Source: CAZOHN01 sp964579325 (lineage in GTDB: Bacteria > Pseudomonadota > Alphaproteobacteria > Rhodobacterales > Rhodobacteraceae). Taken from it: a stretch of DNA of 13,993 nt. Position numbers and translations under genes: made by a program. How positions within the stretch are numbered: the stretch's first letter is position 1; each line of letters begins with the position of its first letter. The DNA lies in NCBI GenBank assembly GCA_964579325.1, contig CAZOHN010000087.1, positions 1 through 13,993 of the forward strand, in the 5' to 3' direction. Below the pieces are notes generated by a model, which was not told the DNA's origin, did not search any database, and was given only the letters and a program-made list of their open reading frames with translations. Shown here piece after piece: positions 1-7,240 of this stretch.

Positions 1-1061
1 CGGATGAAGATGTCCTTGATGTGCTCGCGATAGCGGGGACCGACGACGATGGAGTGGTGGCCCACGTCGCGCCACATGCCCTTGGTGCCCTTCGTGCCGA
101 AATACCAGACAAAAAGCCCCATCGACCAGCGCGTACGCTTGAGCCGCGCCGGGGTCCAGCGCTTGCGGGGCTGGTTGCGCAGGAGCCGGTCGTAGGTGTG
201 GCCGGCGTCGGCGTTCGAGACCACGACATCGGCCGGCAGTTCGCGACCGTCTGCGAGGCGCACGCCGGCGGCGCGGCCGCCGCGCACGATCACTTCGTCC
301 GCCTCCACGTTCATCAGGAGCCGCCCGCCCTGCCCCTCGACCGCCCGCCCCATCGCCCGCGCGATGGCCTGCACGCCACCCATCGCGTAGTGGACGCCGA
401 AGGCCTTCTCGAGGTGGCTGACCAGAATATACATCGAGGTCACGTTGAACGGATCGCCCCCGATGAAGAGCGGGTGGAAGCTGAAGGCGAAGCGCAGGCG
501 CGGGTCGCGGACGCGGCGCGCGGCATGGGCATGGACCGAGCGGTCGGCCCGCATCATTCCGAAGGTCGGCAGGACCTTGATGAGGTCGAGCAACTTGTTC
601 ATCGGGCGCCGGCCGAGGTCTTCGAAGCCGAACCAGTAGCGCGCCTCGCTGTCCTTGAGGAAACGCTCGTAGCCCTTGAGGTCGCCCGGCGAGAGCCGCG
701 AGACTTCCGCGCGCATCGCCGCGTCGTCCTGGCGCGCGGTGAAGGTCGAGCCATCGGGCCAGCGGATCTCGTAGAACGGGTCCATCGGGCGCAGGTCGAC
801 CTCTCGGTCGAAGTCGCGGCCGACGGCGGAAAACAACTCGCGCAGGCCCTGCGGCACGGTCACGATGGTGGGACCGAGGTCGAAGCGGTGGCCGCCTTGC
901 GTGATCGAGGAGCCACGGCCACCGGGCAGGTCGAGCCGGTCGACCACCGTGACCTCGTAGCCCTTCGCGCCGAGTCGCATCGCCGCCGCAAGGCCGCCAA
1001 GCCCGGCGCCGATCACGACGGCGCGGGACGCGACGGTTTCATCTGGTCGGTGCAGGGCCAT
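1..1061 (-). CDS. crtI: Phytoene desaturase CrtI, 3' end cut by the window edge
   Basis: CrtI is an FAD-dependent desaturase that turns phytoene into neurosporene or lycopene at the membrane, an early step of the spheroidene pathway. The reverse strand reads open from an ATG at 1061 to the left edge, giving about 353 residues of a family usually near 510. Visible features are the dinucleotide-binding GAGLGG at residues 18-23, then LPGGRGSSI and DLGPTIVT, which are typical of bacterial carotenoid desaturases. Further in are FSFHPLFIGGDPFNVTSMY and WSMGLFVWYFGTKGTKGMW. These agree closely with remembered Rhodobacter CrtI, whose N terminus has a similar length, so the 1061 start is favoured. The Shine-Dalgarno match is weak. 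It diverges from crtA across a 130-bp region with two PpsR-type palindromes, one ending 14 nt before the ATG. The C-terminal FAD-contacting region lies outside the window. Confidence 0.96.
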   Translation of the reverse strand, partial: MALHRPDETVASRAVVIGAGLGGLAAAMRLGAKGYEVTVVDRLDLPGGRGSSITQGGHRFDLGPTIVTVPQGLRELFSAVGRDFDREVDLRPMDPFYEIRWPDGSTFTARQDDAAMRAEVSRLSPGDLKGYERFLKDSEARYWFGFEDLGRRPMNKLLDLIKVLPTFGMMRADRSVHAHAARRVRDPRLRFAFSFHPLFIGGDPFNVTSMYILVSHLEKAFGVHYAMGGVQAIARAMGRAVEGQGGRLLMNVEADEVIVRGGRAAGVRLADGRELPADVVVSNADAGHTYDRLLRNQPRKRWTPARLKRTRWSMGLFVWYFGTKGTKGMWRDVGHHSIVVGPRYREHIKDIFI

Positions 1062-1075
1062 GGGACTCGCCGATA

Positions 1076-1093
1076 TGTCTAGTTTGATTTACA
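1076..1093. promoter_or_regulatory. PpsR/CrtJ-type operator, crtI-proximal
   Basis: The sequence TGTCTAGTTTGATTTACA fits the TGT-N12-ACA consensus of PpsR (CrtJ), the redox- and light-responsive repressor of photosynthesis genes. Symmetry beyond the TGT/ACA ends is poor, so this is the weaker of the two sites. It lies 14 nt upstream of the crtI ATG, so it probably overlaps the core promoter or transcription start. The role is inferred from the consensus and from known PpsR control of crtI and crtA in Rhodobacter. Confidence 0.7.
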
Positions 1094-1151
1094 GGTTAAG
1101 CTAGGACAGAATGCCGCCTGCGTCTAGAAAACTTTGCCTTCCTCTGGAAAT

Positions 1152-1171
1152 CTGTCAATATGAGTTGACAG
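1152..1171. promoter_or_regulatory. PpsR/CrtJ-type operator, crtA-proximal
   Basis: This is a perfect inverted repeat, CTGTCAA-tatgag-TTGACAG. Its core, 1153-1170, matches TGT-N12-ACA exactly. It ends 20 nt before the crtA ATG at 1192, and its centre is 77 bp from the centre of the crtI-proximal site. Each arm also spells a consensus -35 hexamer TTGACA, on opposite strands, but no convincing -10 element sits at the right distance from either. A weak crtA -10-like CAATAT (1156-1161) lies 17 nt after TTTGCC (1133-1138), which would place the operator over the -10. The operator call is strong; the promoter placement is tentative. Confidence 0.85.
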
Positions 1172-1191
1172 TAACGACAGAGAGTCGCGGC

Positions 1192-1899
1192 ATGCAGTGT
1201 GCAAGCCTCAGCCTGTTCCGGTTTCCCTCCGTCGCAAGGCGGCTCTGGGTGCTGGGCCAGATGGGAGCGGCACGCTTCTCGCTTCCCGGCACGCCGGGGA
1301 TCGGGGCGTGGAAACTCTGCGGATCAGGGACCGGCGAGGGCTTCACGCCAAAGCCCAACACGCAGGTCTGGGCGATCCTCGCGACCTGGGACAGCGAGGG
1401 TCGCGCGCGTGAGCAGGTGGCGCAGGCGCCCGTATGGCGGCGCTGGAGGGACCATGCGGCGGAGGACTGGACGGTATTCCTGGCGCCCACCTCGGCGCGC
1501 GGGGAATGGGCCGGCGAGGCGCCGTTCCGGCCCGAAGCCACACCGCATGCCGGCCCCCTCGCCGCGCTGACGCGGGCGACGGTCAAGCCTTCGGTCGCGC
1601 TCAAGTTCTGGGGCCAGGTGCCCGACATCTCGGCGATGATCGGACAGGACCCCAACGTGATCTTCAAGATCGGGATCGGCGAGGTGCCGCTTCTGCATCA
1701 GGTAACCTTCTCGATCTGGCCCGATACCGACACGATGGCGCGCTTTGCCCGCCATGACGGCCCCCATGCCCGCGCGATCCGCGCTGTGCGCGAGGGCGGA
1801 TGGTTCCGCGAGGAGCTTTACGCAAGGTTCAACGTGCTCGGCGATGCCGGCACATGGGAGGGGCGGTCGCCCCTTGCCGAAAGGATGGCTGCCGCATGA
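1192..1899 (+). CDS. crtA: Spheroidene monooxygenase CrtA
   Basis: CrtA oxidises spheroidene to spheroidenone with O2, the last step that turns the carotenoids red under air. The chosen start gives 235 residues, close to the roughly 240 of Rhodobacter CrtA, and begins MQCASLSLFRF like the usual SLFRF N terminus. Family-like stretches are NTQVWAILATWD (56-67), PSVALKFWGQVPDIS (133-147) and GIGEVPLLHQVTFSIWPD (161-178). The frame stays open to an ATG at 1111, but that extension would run through the PpsR palindrome and looks unlike the family, so I reject it. The Shine-Dalgarno is weak (AGAGAG near 1178-1184). The stop TGA overlaps the bchI start in an ATGA, so carotenoid and bacteriochlorophyll genes share one message and are probably translationally coupled. 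Confidence 0.93.
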   Translation: MQCASLSLFRFPSVARRLWVLGQMGAARFSLPGTPGIGAWKLCGSGTGEGFTPKPNTQVWAILATWDSEGRAREQVAQAPVWRRWRDHAAEDWTVFLAPTSARGEWAGEAPFRPEATPHAGPLAALTRATVKPSVALKFWGQVPDISAMIGQDPNVIFKIGIGEVPLLHQVTFSIWPDTDTMARFARHDGPHARAIRAVREGGWFREELYARFNVLGDAGTWEGRSPLAERMAAA

Positions 1900-2900
1900 C
1901 CCAACCCTTCCCCTTCTCGGCCATCGTCGGCCAGGACGAGATGAAGCTGGCGATGGTGCTGACCGCGATCGACCCCAAGATCGGCGGCGTTCTGGTGTTC
2001 GGCGACCGGGGCACGGGCAAGTCGACCGCCGTCCGGGCGCTCGCGGCGCTCCTGCCACCGATCAAGGCGGTCGAAGGCTGCCCGGTGAACTCCGAGCGGC
2101 CCGAGCAGTGCCCCGAATGGGCAACCGTGCTCTCGAAGCGGATCGTGACCAAGCCGACCCCGGTGATCGACCTGCCGCTCGGCGTGACCGAGGACCGGGT
2201 GGTCGGCGCGCTCGACATCGAACGCGCGCTGACACGGGGTGAAAAGGCGTTCGAGGCGGGGCTGCTGGCGCGGGCGAACCGCGGGTATCTCTATATCGAC
2301 GAGGTCAACCTGCTGGAGGACCATATCGTCGACCTGCTGCTCGACGTCGCCCAGTCGGGCGAGAACGTGGTCGAGCGCGAGGGCCTCTCGATCCGGCACC
2401 CGGCGCGGTTCGTGCTGGTGGGATCGGGCAACCCGGAGGAGGGCGAGTTGCGGCCGCAGCTGCTGGACCGCTTCGGATTGTCGGTCGAGGTGGGAAGCCC
2501 GAAGGACATCGAGGCACGGATCGAGGTGATCCGCCGCCGCGATGCCTACGAGAGCGACCATGACAAGTTCATCCGGCGCTGGAAGGGCGAGGACACCAAG
2601 CTGCGCAACCGCATCCTGACGGCGCGGGCAGGGCTTGCCGCCGTCGTCACGCCCGACCTGATGCTGCGCGACTGTGCCGAGCTTTGCGTGGCGCTGGGAT
2701 CGGACGGGCTGCGCGGGGAACTGACGCTACTGCGCGCGGCGCGGGCGCTCGCGGCTTTCGAGGGGGCCGAGCGGCTGGAACGCGACCATGTGCGCCGCAT
2801 CGCACCCTCGGCCCTGCGCCACCGGCTGCGCCGCGATCCCCTGGACGAGGCCGGGTCGAGCGTTCGCGTGGGCCGGGTCGTCGAGGAGGTGCTGGGGTGA
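1896..2900 (+). CDS. bchI: Magnesium chelatase ATPase subunit I (BchI)
   Basis: BchI is the AAA+ ATPase of the magnesium chelatase. With BchD and BchH it drives Mg2+ insertion into protoporphyrin IX, the committed step towards bacteriochlorophyll. The protein has 334 residues, the length of Rhodobacter BchI. Visible motifs are Walker A GDRGTGKST (36-44), the Cys-containing GCPVNSERPEQCP insert (61-73), Walker B YLYIDEVN (131-138), a sensor-1 region GSGNPEEGE (177-185) and the Arg-finger region QLLDRFG with Arg192. A C-terminal helical lid follows. The start is the ATG overlapping the crtA stop, with AAGGA 10 nt upstream. The frame is open further 5' only inside crtA. Its stop overlaps the GTG start of bchD. 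Confidence 0.98.
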   Translation: MTQPFPFSAIVGQDEMKLAMVLTAIDPKIGGVLVFGDRGTGKSTAVRALAALLPPIKAVEGCPVNSERPEQCPEWATVLSKRIVTKPTPVIDLPLGVTEDRVVGALDIERALTRGEKAFEAGLLARANRGYLYIDEVNLLEDHIVDLLLDVAQSGENVVEREGLSIRHPARFVLVGSGNPEEGELRPQLLDRFGLSVEVGSPKDIEARIEVIRRRDAYESDHDKFIRRWKGEDTKLRNRILTARAGLAAVVTPDLMLRDCAELCVALGSDGLRGELTLLRAARALAAFEGAERLERDHVRRIAPSALRHRLRRDPLDEAGSSVRVGRVVEEVLG

Positions 2901-4576
2901 ACGAGGCCCCGCCCTGGTCGCGGGTCCGGGCGGCGCTGGCGCTGCTCGCCGTCGATCCGGCGGGGTTGGGCGGAATCTGGGTGCGCGCGCGCCCCTCCCC
3001 GGTGCGCGACCGGCTGGCCGAGGCGCTGCCGGGGCTGCCGCTGCCGGTACGTCGGCTGCCACCGCAGATCGGTGACGATCAGCTCTTTGGCGGCGTCGAT
3101 CTGACGGCGACGCTTTCGGCGGGCCGCGTTGTGCGCTCCTCGGGCTTGCTGGCGCAGCCCTCTTCGCTGGTCCTGCCTATGGCCGAACGGGCGACGGCGG
3201 GACTGGCCGCGCGGCTGGCGCTGGCGCTCGACGGCCAGGCTGGCCATTGCCTGATCGCGCTTGACGAGGGCGCCGTGCCGGACGAGGCGCTGGCACCCGC
3301 GCTGGCCGAGCGGCTGGCGTTCCGGTTCGACCTCTCCGACCTCGGGGCCGGGGAATGCCCGCCCTTCCGCCTTGACGCGGCGCGCCTCGCCGAGGCCCGC
3401 GCGCGGCTGGGCGCGGTGCTGGTCTCGGCCGAGGTCCACGCCGACCTGACGCGGCTTGCGGCGCGGCTTGGCATCGCTTCGCTCCGGGCGGTGATCCTGG
3501 CGCTCCGTGCCGCCCGCGCCCATGCCGCTCTGGAGGGGCACGCCACTGTGGCCGAGGTCGACTTGCGCGCGGCCGTCGAACTGGTGCTTGCGCCGCGCGC
3601 GACGGTGCTGCCGGAGGCTGAGACCGCCGAGGAGCCACCACCGCCACCGCCCGAAAGCGCGCCTCCCGAGGAGGACCAAGGCGAGGCGCAGGGCGAGGAG
3701 ATGCGCATTCCCGAGGAGATCCTGCTGGAAGCGGTGCGCGCCGTCCTGCCGGCGGACCTGTTGGGCCGGATGGCGGCGGGCCGGGCCGCGAAATCGGCCA
3801 AGGGGTCGGGCGAGGGCGCGGCGCAGAAGGGCAACCGGCGCGGTCGCCCCCTGCCCTCGCGCGCCGGGCGTCTCGACGGGCAACGGCGCATCGACCTGAT
3901 CGGCACGCTTCGGGCCGCGGCACCCTGGCAGGCCGTCCGTCGCAGGGCGCAACCGGACCGCACGGGCCTGCTGATCCGTCCCGAGGACATCCGGCTCAAG
4001 CGCTACGAGGACCGGTCGGACCGGCTCCTGATCTTCATCGTCGATGCCTCGGGCTCGGCCGCCATGACGCGGCTGGGCGAGGCGAAGGGCGCGGTGGAAT
4101 TGCTGCTGGCCGAGGCCTATGCGCGCCGCGATCACGTCGCGCTCGTGTCCTTCCGCGGAACCGGCGCCGAACTCCTGCTCCCGCCGACCCGCAGCCTGGT
4201 GCAGACCAAGCGGCGGCTCGCGGGCCTTCCGGGCGGCGGCGGCACGCCGCTGGCAGCCGGCCTCAAGGCTGCGCTCGACGTGTCGGAGCTGGCCCGTGGG
4301 CGCGGGATGACGCCGACCACGGTGCTTCTGACCGACGGCCGCGCCAACATTGCGCTCGATGGCAGTGCCGACCGGGCGCAGGCTGGCGAGGACGCCTTGA
4401 CGCTTGCGCGTCTGCTGCGCGCGCGGGGCACTCCGGGGCTGGTGATCGACATGGGCGTCCGGCCCGAGCGCGCGCTTTCGACGCTCGCGGCCACGCTCGA
4501 TGCCCCCTATATCCCGCTTCCCCGTGCCGATGCCCAACGCCTTTCGGCGGCGGTGAGCGCCGCGCTCGAGACCTGA
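2897..4576 (+). CDS. bchD: Magnesium chelatase subunit D (BchD)
   Basis: BchD forms a two-ring complex with BchI and links ATP hydrolysis to the porphyrin-binding BchH. The protein has 559 residues, matching the roughly 560 of Rhodobacter BchD. Order of parts: an AAA+-like N-terminal domain (about 1-235) lacking a recognisable Walker A, as expected for this subunit; an acidic proline-rich linker (about 237-268, with six prolines in a row at 247-252); a basic stretch (about 299-330); and a C-terminal integrin I (von Willebrand A) domain. That last domain carries a metal-site motif DASGS (383-387), Thr450 in GGGGTPL and Asp480 in LLTDGRAN. The start is GTG within GTGA overlapping the bchI stop, with GAGGAGG at 2882-2888. 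An ATG-initiated longer form would run inside bchI and is unlikely. The bchO start follows 1 nt after its stop. Confidence 0.97.
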   Translation: MNEAPPWSRVRAALALLAVDPAGLGGIWVRARPSPVRDRLAEALPGLPLPVRRLPPQIGDDQLFGGVDLTATLSAGRVVRSSGLLAQPSSLVLPMAERATAGLAARLALALDGQAGHCLIALDEGAVPDEALAPALAERLAFRFDLSDLGAGECPPFRLDAARLAEARARLGAVLVSAEVHADLTRLAARLGIASLRAVILALRAARAHAALEGHATVAEVDLRAAVELVLAPRATVLPEAETAEEPPPPPPESAPPEEDQGEAQGEEMRIPEEILLEAVRAVLPADLLGRMAAGRAAKSAKGSGEGAAQKGNRRGRPLPSRAGRLDGQRRIDLIGTLRAAAPWQAVRRRAQPDRTGLLIRPEDIRLKRYEDRSDRLLIFIVDASGSAAMTRLGEAKGAVELLLAEAYARRDHVALVSFRGTGAELLLPPTRSLVQTKRRLAGLPGGGGTPLAAGLKAALDVSELARGRGMTPTTVLLTDGRANIALDGSADRAQAGEDALTLARLLRARGTPGLVIDMGVRPERALSTLAATLDAPYIPLPRADAQRLSAAVSAALET

Positions 4577-4577
4577 G

Positions 4578-5465
4578 ATGAAGTGGGAGAACTGGCCACA
4601 CGCGCGGTATTCGCGCTTTGTCGACCACCGCCCGCACCGCTGGCACATTCAGGTCGCGGGAGAGGGTCCGGTGTTGCTGCTTCTGCATGGCGCGGGGGCC
4701 TCGACGATGAGCTTCCGCGACCTGATCCCCGACCTGGCACGCGATTTCCGCGTGGTCGCGGTCGACCTGCCCGGCCACGGCTTCACCCGCATGGGAACCC
4801 GTCAGCGGCAGAGCCTGGACTACATCGCAAGGGACCTGCAGTCGCTGCTGGCCGCCGAGGGCCTCGCGCCGGAGATCGCGGTGGGCCATTCGGCCGGGAG
4901 CGCGGTGGCGCTCAGACTGGCCGAGCTTGCGCCGCTGCGCGGGGTCGTCGGAATCAACGCGGCGCTTAGCCCGTTCAAAGGCGTGGCAGGCTGGCTGTTC
5001 CCGATGATGGCGAAGGCGCTGGCGATCAGCCCGTTCGCCGCGCTGGCCGTCTCGATGTCGACAACCGATGCCAGCCTGCGCGCTCTCCTGCGCGGGACGG
5101 GGAGCGAGATCGGCCCCGAGGGCGTGGCGCTTTACCGCCGTCTGGTCAGCGACTCGGGCCACGTCGATGGCACGCTTGCGATGATGGCGCAGTGGAAGCT
5201 TGATGGGCTGCTCGCCCGGCTGCCCACGATCGCGACCCCGACACTGCTGCTGGTCGGAGAGAAGGACCGCGCCGTGCCGCCCGAGGTAAGCCTCGAGGCC
5301 GCCGCACGGCTCCCGAATGCCAGCCTTGTCCGCCTGAGCGACCTCGGCCACCTCGCCCACGAGGAGGCACCGGCCGAGATTTCGGAGCGGATCCGCGCCT
5401 TCGCGGCGACGCTGCCAGCGCATGGCGAAACGAAACGGGCCGCGGGAACGCCCGCGGCCCGATAA
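4578..5465 (+). CDS. bchO: BchO, alpha/beta hydrolase associated with magnesium chelatase genes
   Basis: BchO is an alpha/beta-fold hydrolase routinely found after bchI and bchD and often called a magnesium chelatase accessory protein. Its reaction is not established. The protein has 295 residues. Visible features are the oxyanion-loop HGAG (37-40), DLPGHG (63-68), the nucleophile elbow GHSAG with Ser105 (103-107), a candidate acid Asp230 in GEKD, and His258 in LGHLAHEE, so a full catalytic triad appears to be present. The N-terminal HRWHIQVAGEGPVLLLLHG is typical of BchO. It starts 1 nt after the bchD stop. The last nine or so codons lie inside a strong inverted repeat that probably acts as a terminator, so the extreme C terminus (RAAGTPAAR) may be shaped by DNA structure rather than by protein function. 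Confidence 0.93.
   Translation: MKWENWPHARYSRFVDHRPHRWHIQVAGEGPVLLLLHGAGASTMSFRDLIPDLARDFRVVAVDLPGHGFTRMGTRQRQSLDYIARDLQSLLAAEGLAPEIAVGHSAGSAVALRLAELAPLRGVVGINAALSPFKGVAGWLFPMMAKALAISPFAALAVSMSTTDASLRALLRGTGSEIGPEGVALYRRLVSDSGHVDGTLAMMAQWKLDGLLARLPTIATPTLLLVGEKDRAVPPEVSLEAAARLPNASLVRLSDLGHLAHEEAPAEISERIRAFAATLPAHGETKRAAGTPAAR
5426..5461 (-). terminator. GC-rich hairpin terminator between converging operons
   Basis: Arms CGGGCCGCGGG (5436-5446) and CCCGCGGCCCG (5451-5461) form a perfect 11-bp stem with a 4-nt loop. In the leftward direction the stem is followed by TTTCGTTTCG (5435 down to 5426), a fairly U-rich tail. It therefore looks like an intrinsic terminator for the cycA side, 22 nt past the cycA stop. 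Rightward, the stem is followed by GATAACGTTCTG, which has no U-tract, so termination of the bchO message there is less certain. The stem lies wholly within the bchO coding sequence. The structure is seen directly; the function is inferred. Confidence 0.75.
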
Positions 5466-5482
5466 CGTTCTGTCGGATCAGC

Positions 5483-5920
5483 TTATTCGGTCGCGAGCGA
5501 GGCGAGGTAGGCGTAGATGTTCAGCGCATCCTCTTCCTTGCGGACCTTGTAGGTCATGTTCGAGCGTGCCGAGTTGTCGCCAAGCGCCTCGCGCAGGTAG
5601 GCCGTCGGGTCCTGCGTGTACTTCACGAAGTTGGCTTCGGACCAGACCGCGCCGGTTTCACCATAGGCAACGGTGGCCTTCCCGTAGCGGAAGCCCTCGA
5701 CCGAGCCGGGCACGCGACCGGCGACACCGTAGAGGTTCGGCCCGGTCTTCACATTCTCCCGCCCGGCCAGAACGGTACCGTCCGGTGAGATCACGTGGTG
5801 GCAGGTCGCGCACTGCCGGTAAGCTGCCTCGCCTGCGGCGGCATCGCCCGTGGGCGCATCCTGCGCGAAGGCGGGTGCGGCGCTCAGCACCGCCGCGGCA
5901 GTCAGAAGTCTCAGGTACAT
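5483..5920 (-). CDS. cycA: Cytochrome c2 (soluble electron donor to the reaction centre)
   Basis: Cytochrome c2 is a periplasmic haem protein carrying electrons from the cytochrome bc1 complex to the photo-oxidised reaction centre. The precursor has 145 residues, the same as Rhodobacter cytochrome c2. A signal peptide (1-19) has a likely cleavage site AFA|QD. The haem motif is CATCH (Cys37, Cys40, His41), TGPNLYGVAGR (59-69) is characteristic, and the axial ligand is probably Met122 in SNMTYKV. GGGAG lies 7 nt before the ATG. It is the last gene of the leftward block, 105 bp after hemA, and a candidate promoter in that gap suggests it can also be transcribed alone. It converges on bchO with a 17-nt gap. 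The class I c2 call is firm; use as the main donor in this organism is inferred. Confidence 0.95.
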   Translation of the reverse strand: MYLRLLTAAAVLSAAPAFAQDAPTGDAAAGEAAYRQCATCHHVISPDGTVLAGRENVKTGPNLYGVAGRVPGSVEGFRYGKATVAYGETGAVWSEANFVKYTQDPTAYLREALGDNSARSNMTYKVRKEEDALNIYAYLASLATE

Positions 5921-5950
5921 CTTGTGCTCCCGTTAAGTGGCTTGATCGAA

Positions 5951-5981
5951 GCTATACCTAGCGCGCCCAAGCACACGTCAA
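5951..5981 (-). promoter_or_regulatory. Candidate sigma-70-type promoter for cycA
   Basis: On the minus strand TTGACG (5981-5976) is followed 19 nt later by TATAGC (5956-5951), about 30 nt upstream of the cycA ATG. The -35 is good, but the spacing is long and the -10 mediocre. The assignment rests on pattern only. Confidence 0.35.
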
Positions 5982-5989
5982 ATCTTCGA

Positions 5990-6014
5990 GATCGCGCCCG
6001 ATTCTTGCGCGATC
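5990..6014 (-). terminator. Stem-loop after hemA, possible weak terminator or RNA processing signal
   Basis: GATCGCGC (5990-5997) and GCGCGATC (6007-6014) make a perfect 8-bp stem with a 9-nt loop, starting 11 nt after the hemA stop on the transcribed strand. No U-rich tail follows, so full intrinsic termination is doubtful. It could end or stabilise the hemA 3' end while allowing some read-through to cycA. The structure is visible; its role is inferred. Confidence 0.4.
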
Positions 6015-6025
6015 CAGCAATAATG

Positions 6026-7240
6026 TTACGCCACCGCCCGCGCAAGGGCACATTGCTTCCACAGCGAGGTCAGCGCCACGACGAGGTGCTCGATGTCGGC
6101 GTCCGTATGGAGCGGCCCGGGCGTGATCCGCAGCCGCTCGGTGCCTTTGGGCACGGTCGGATAGTTGATCGGCTGGACATAGATCCCGTAGGCATCCATG
6201 AGAATGTCCGAGATTTCCCTGCATTTCACCGGGTCCTTGATCATCACCGGGATGATGTGGCTGGGGTTGTCGAGATGAGGGATGCCGGCGCGGTCGAGCG
6301 CTGCGCGGAGTTTCGCCACCTGCCGCTTCTGCCGCGCCCGCTCGAACCCGCTCTCCTTGAGGTGACGGATCGAGGCGGTCGCGGCCACGGCCACTGCGGG
6401 CGGAAGCGCGGTCGAGAAGATAAAGCCAGAGGAGAACGACCGGATGAAGTCGACCAGCGCAGTCGAGCCCGTAATGTAGCCGCCCATACAGCCGAAGGCC
6501 TTGCCGAGCGTCCCCTCGATCAGGGTGATGCGGTCCATCAGGCCGAGTTCCTCGGCCACGCCACCGCCGCGCGGGCCGTACATGCCGACCGCGTGGACCT
6601 CGTCGATGTAGGTCATCGCGCCGTGCTTCTCGGCGACCTCGACGATCTCGGCGATGGGGGCGATGTCGCCATCCATCGAGTAGACGCTCTCGAAGGCCAC
6701 GATCTTGGGCCGGTCTGGGTCGATCGCGGCAAGCCGGCGGTCAAGGTCGGCGGGGTCGTTGTGGCGCCATATCTGCTTGTCGCAGCGGGCATGGCGGATA
6801 CCCTCGATCATCGAGGCGTGGTTCAGCGCGTCCGACAGGATCACCGCGCCGGGAAGCCGGCTGCCCAGCGTTCCGAGCGCGGCCCAGTTCGAGACATAGC
6901 CCGAGGTGAACAGGAGCGCCGCTTCCTTGCCATGCAGGTCGGCGAGTTCCGCCTCGAGCGTGCGGTGTTGCACCGTGTTGCCCGAGATGTTGCGCGTGCC
7001 GCCCGCGCCGGTGCCGTGCTTCTGCACCGCCTCGACCATGGCGTTCACCACCTTGGGATGCTGGCCCATGCCGAGGTAGTCGTTCGAGCACCAGACGGTG
7101 ACCTCGCGTCGACCCTCTTCGCAATGGTTGTCGGCCTTGGGGAAGGCCCCGCAGCGGCGCTCCATGTCGGCGAAAACCCGGTAATTGCCTTCGCGCTTCA
7201 GCGCGTCGAGCTGGCTCCGGAACAGGGCGTCAAAGTCCAT
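6026..7240 (-). CDS. hemA: 5-aminolevulinate synthase (HemA)
   Basis: HemA is a pyridoxal-phosphate enzyme that condenses glycine with succinyl-CoA to 5-aminolevulinate, the first committed tetrapyrrole precursor in alphaproteobacteria. The protein has 404 residues, the usual bacterial length. Visible features are VWCSNDYLGMGQHP (49-62), GTGAGGTRNISG (77-88), ALNHASMIEGIRH (138-150), the PLP-contacting YIDEVHAVG (211-219) and the Schiff-base Lys247 in EGTLGKAFG. The start at 7240 has AGGA 8 nt upstream and lies within the 3' end of puhE (11-nt overlap), suggesting translational coupling. Its place in the photosynthesis cluster ties precursor supply to pigment demand. Rhodobacter species can carry a second ALA synthase gene (hemT) elsewhere, which cannot be judged here. 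Confidence 0.98.
   Translation of the reverse strand: MDFDALFRSQLDALKREGNYRVFADMERRCGAFPKADNHCEEGRREVTVWCSNDYLGMGQHPKVVNAMVEAVQKHGTGAGGTRNISGNTVQHRTLEAELADLHGKEAALLFTSGYVSNWAALGTLGSRLPGAVILSDALNHASMIEGIRHARCDKQIWRHNDPADLDRRLAAIDPDRPKIVAFESVYSMDGDIAPIAEIVEVAEKHGAMTYIDEVHAVGMYGPRGGGVAEELGLMDRITLIEGTLGKAFGCMGGYITGSTALVDFIRSFSSGFIFSTALPPAVAVAATASIRHLKESGFERARQKRQVAKLRAALDRAGIPHLDNPSHIIPVMIKDPVKCREISDILMDAYGIYVQPINYPTVPKGTERLRITPGPLHTDADIEHLVVALTSLWKQCALARAVA

Noticed and set aside
21..1082. 353-codon open frame on the plus strand at the left end
   Set aside because: It is antisense to crtI, whose minus-strand translation carries clear FAD-binding and desaturase motifs.
1111..1191. N-terminal extension of crtA from an upstream ATG at 1111
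   Set aside because: It would translate through the PpsR palindrome, lacks resemblance to CrtA N termini, and makes the protein longer than the family. The ATG at 1192 fits better.
2546..4648. 700-codon open frame on the minus strand opposite bchD
   Set aside because: It is a GC-rich shadow of bchI/bchD. The translation is Arg/Gln/Gly-rich with no recognisable family, while the plus strand encodes a complete BchD with all its domains.
5942..5956. Possible FNR-type site (TTGAT start) upstream of cycA
   Set aside because: Only the left half-site TTGAT is present. The matching ATCAA half is absent at the required spacing.
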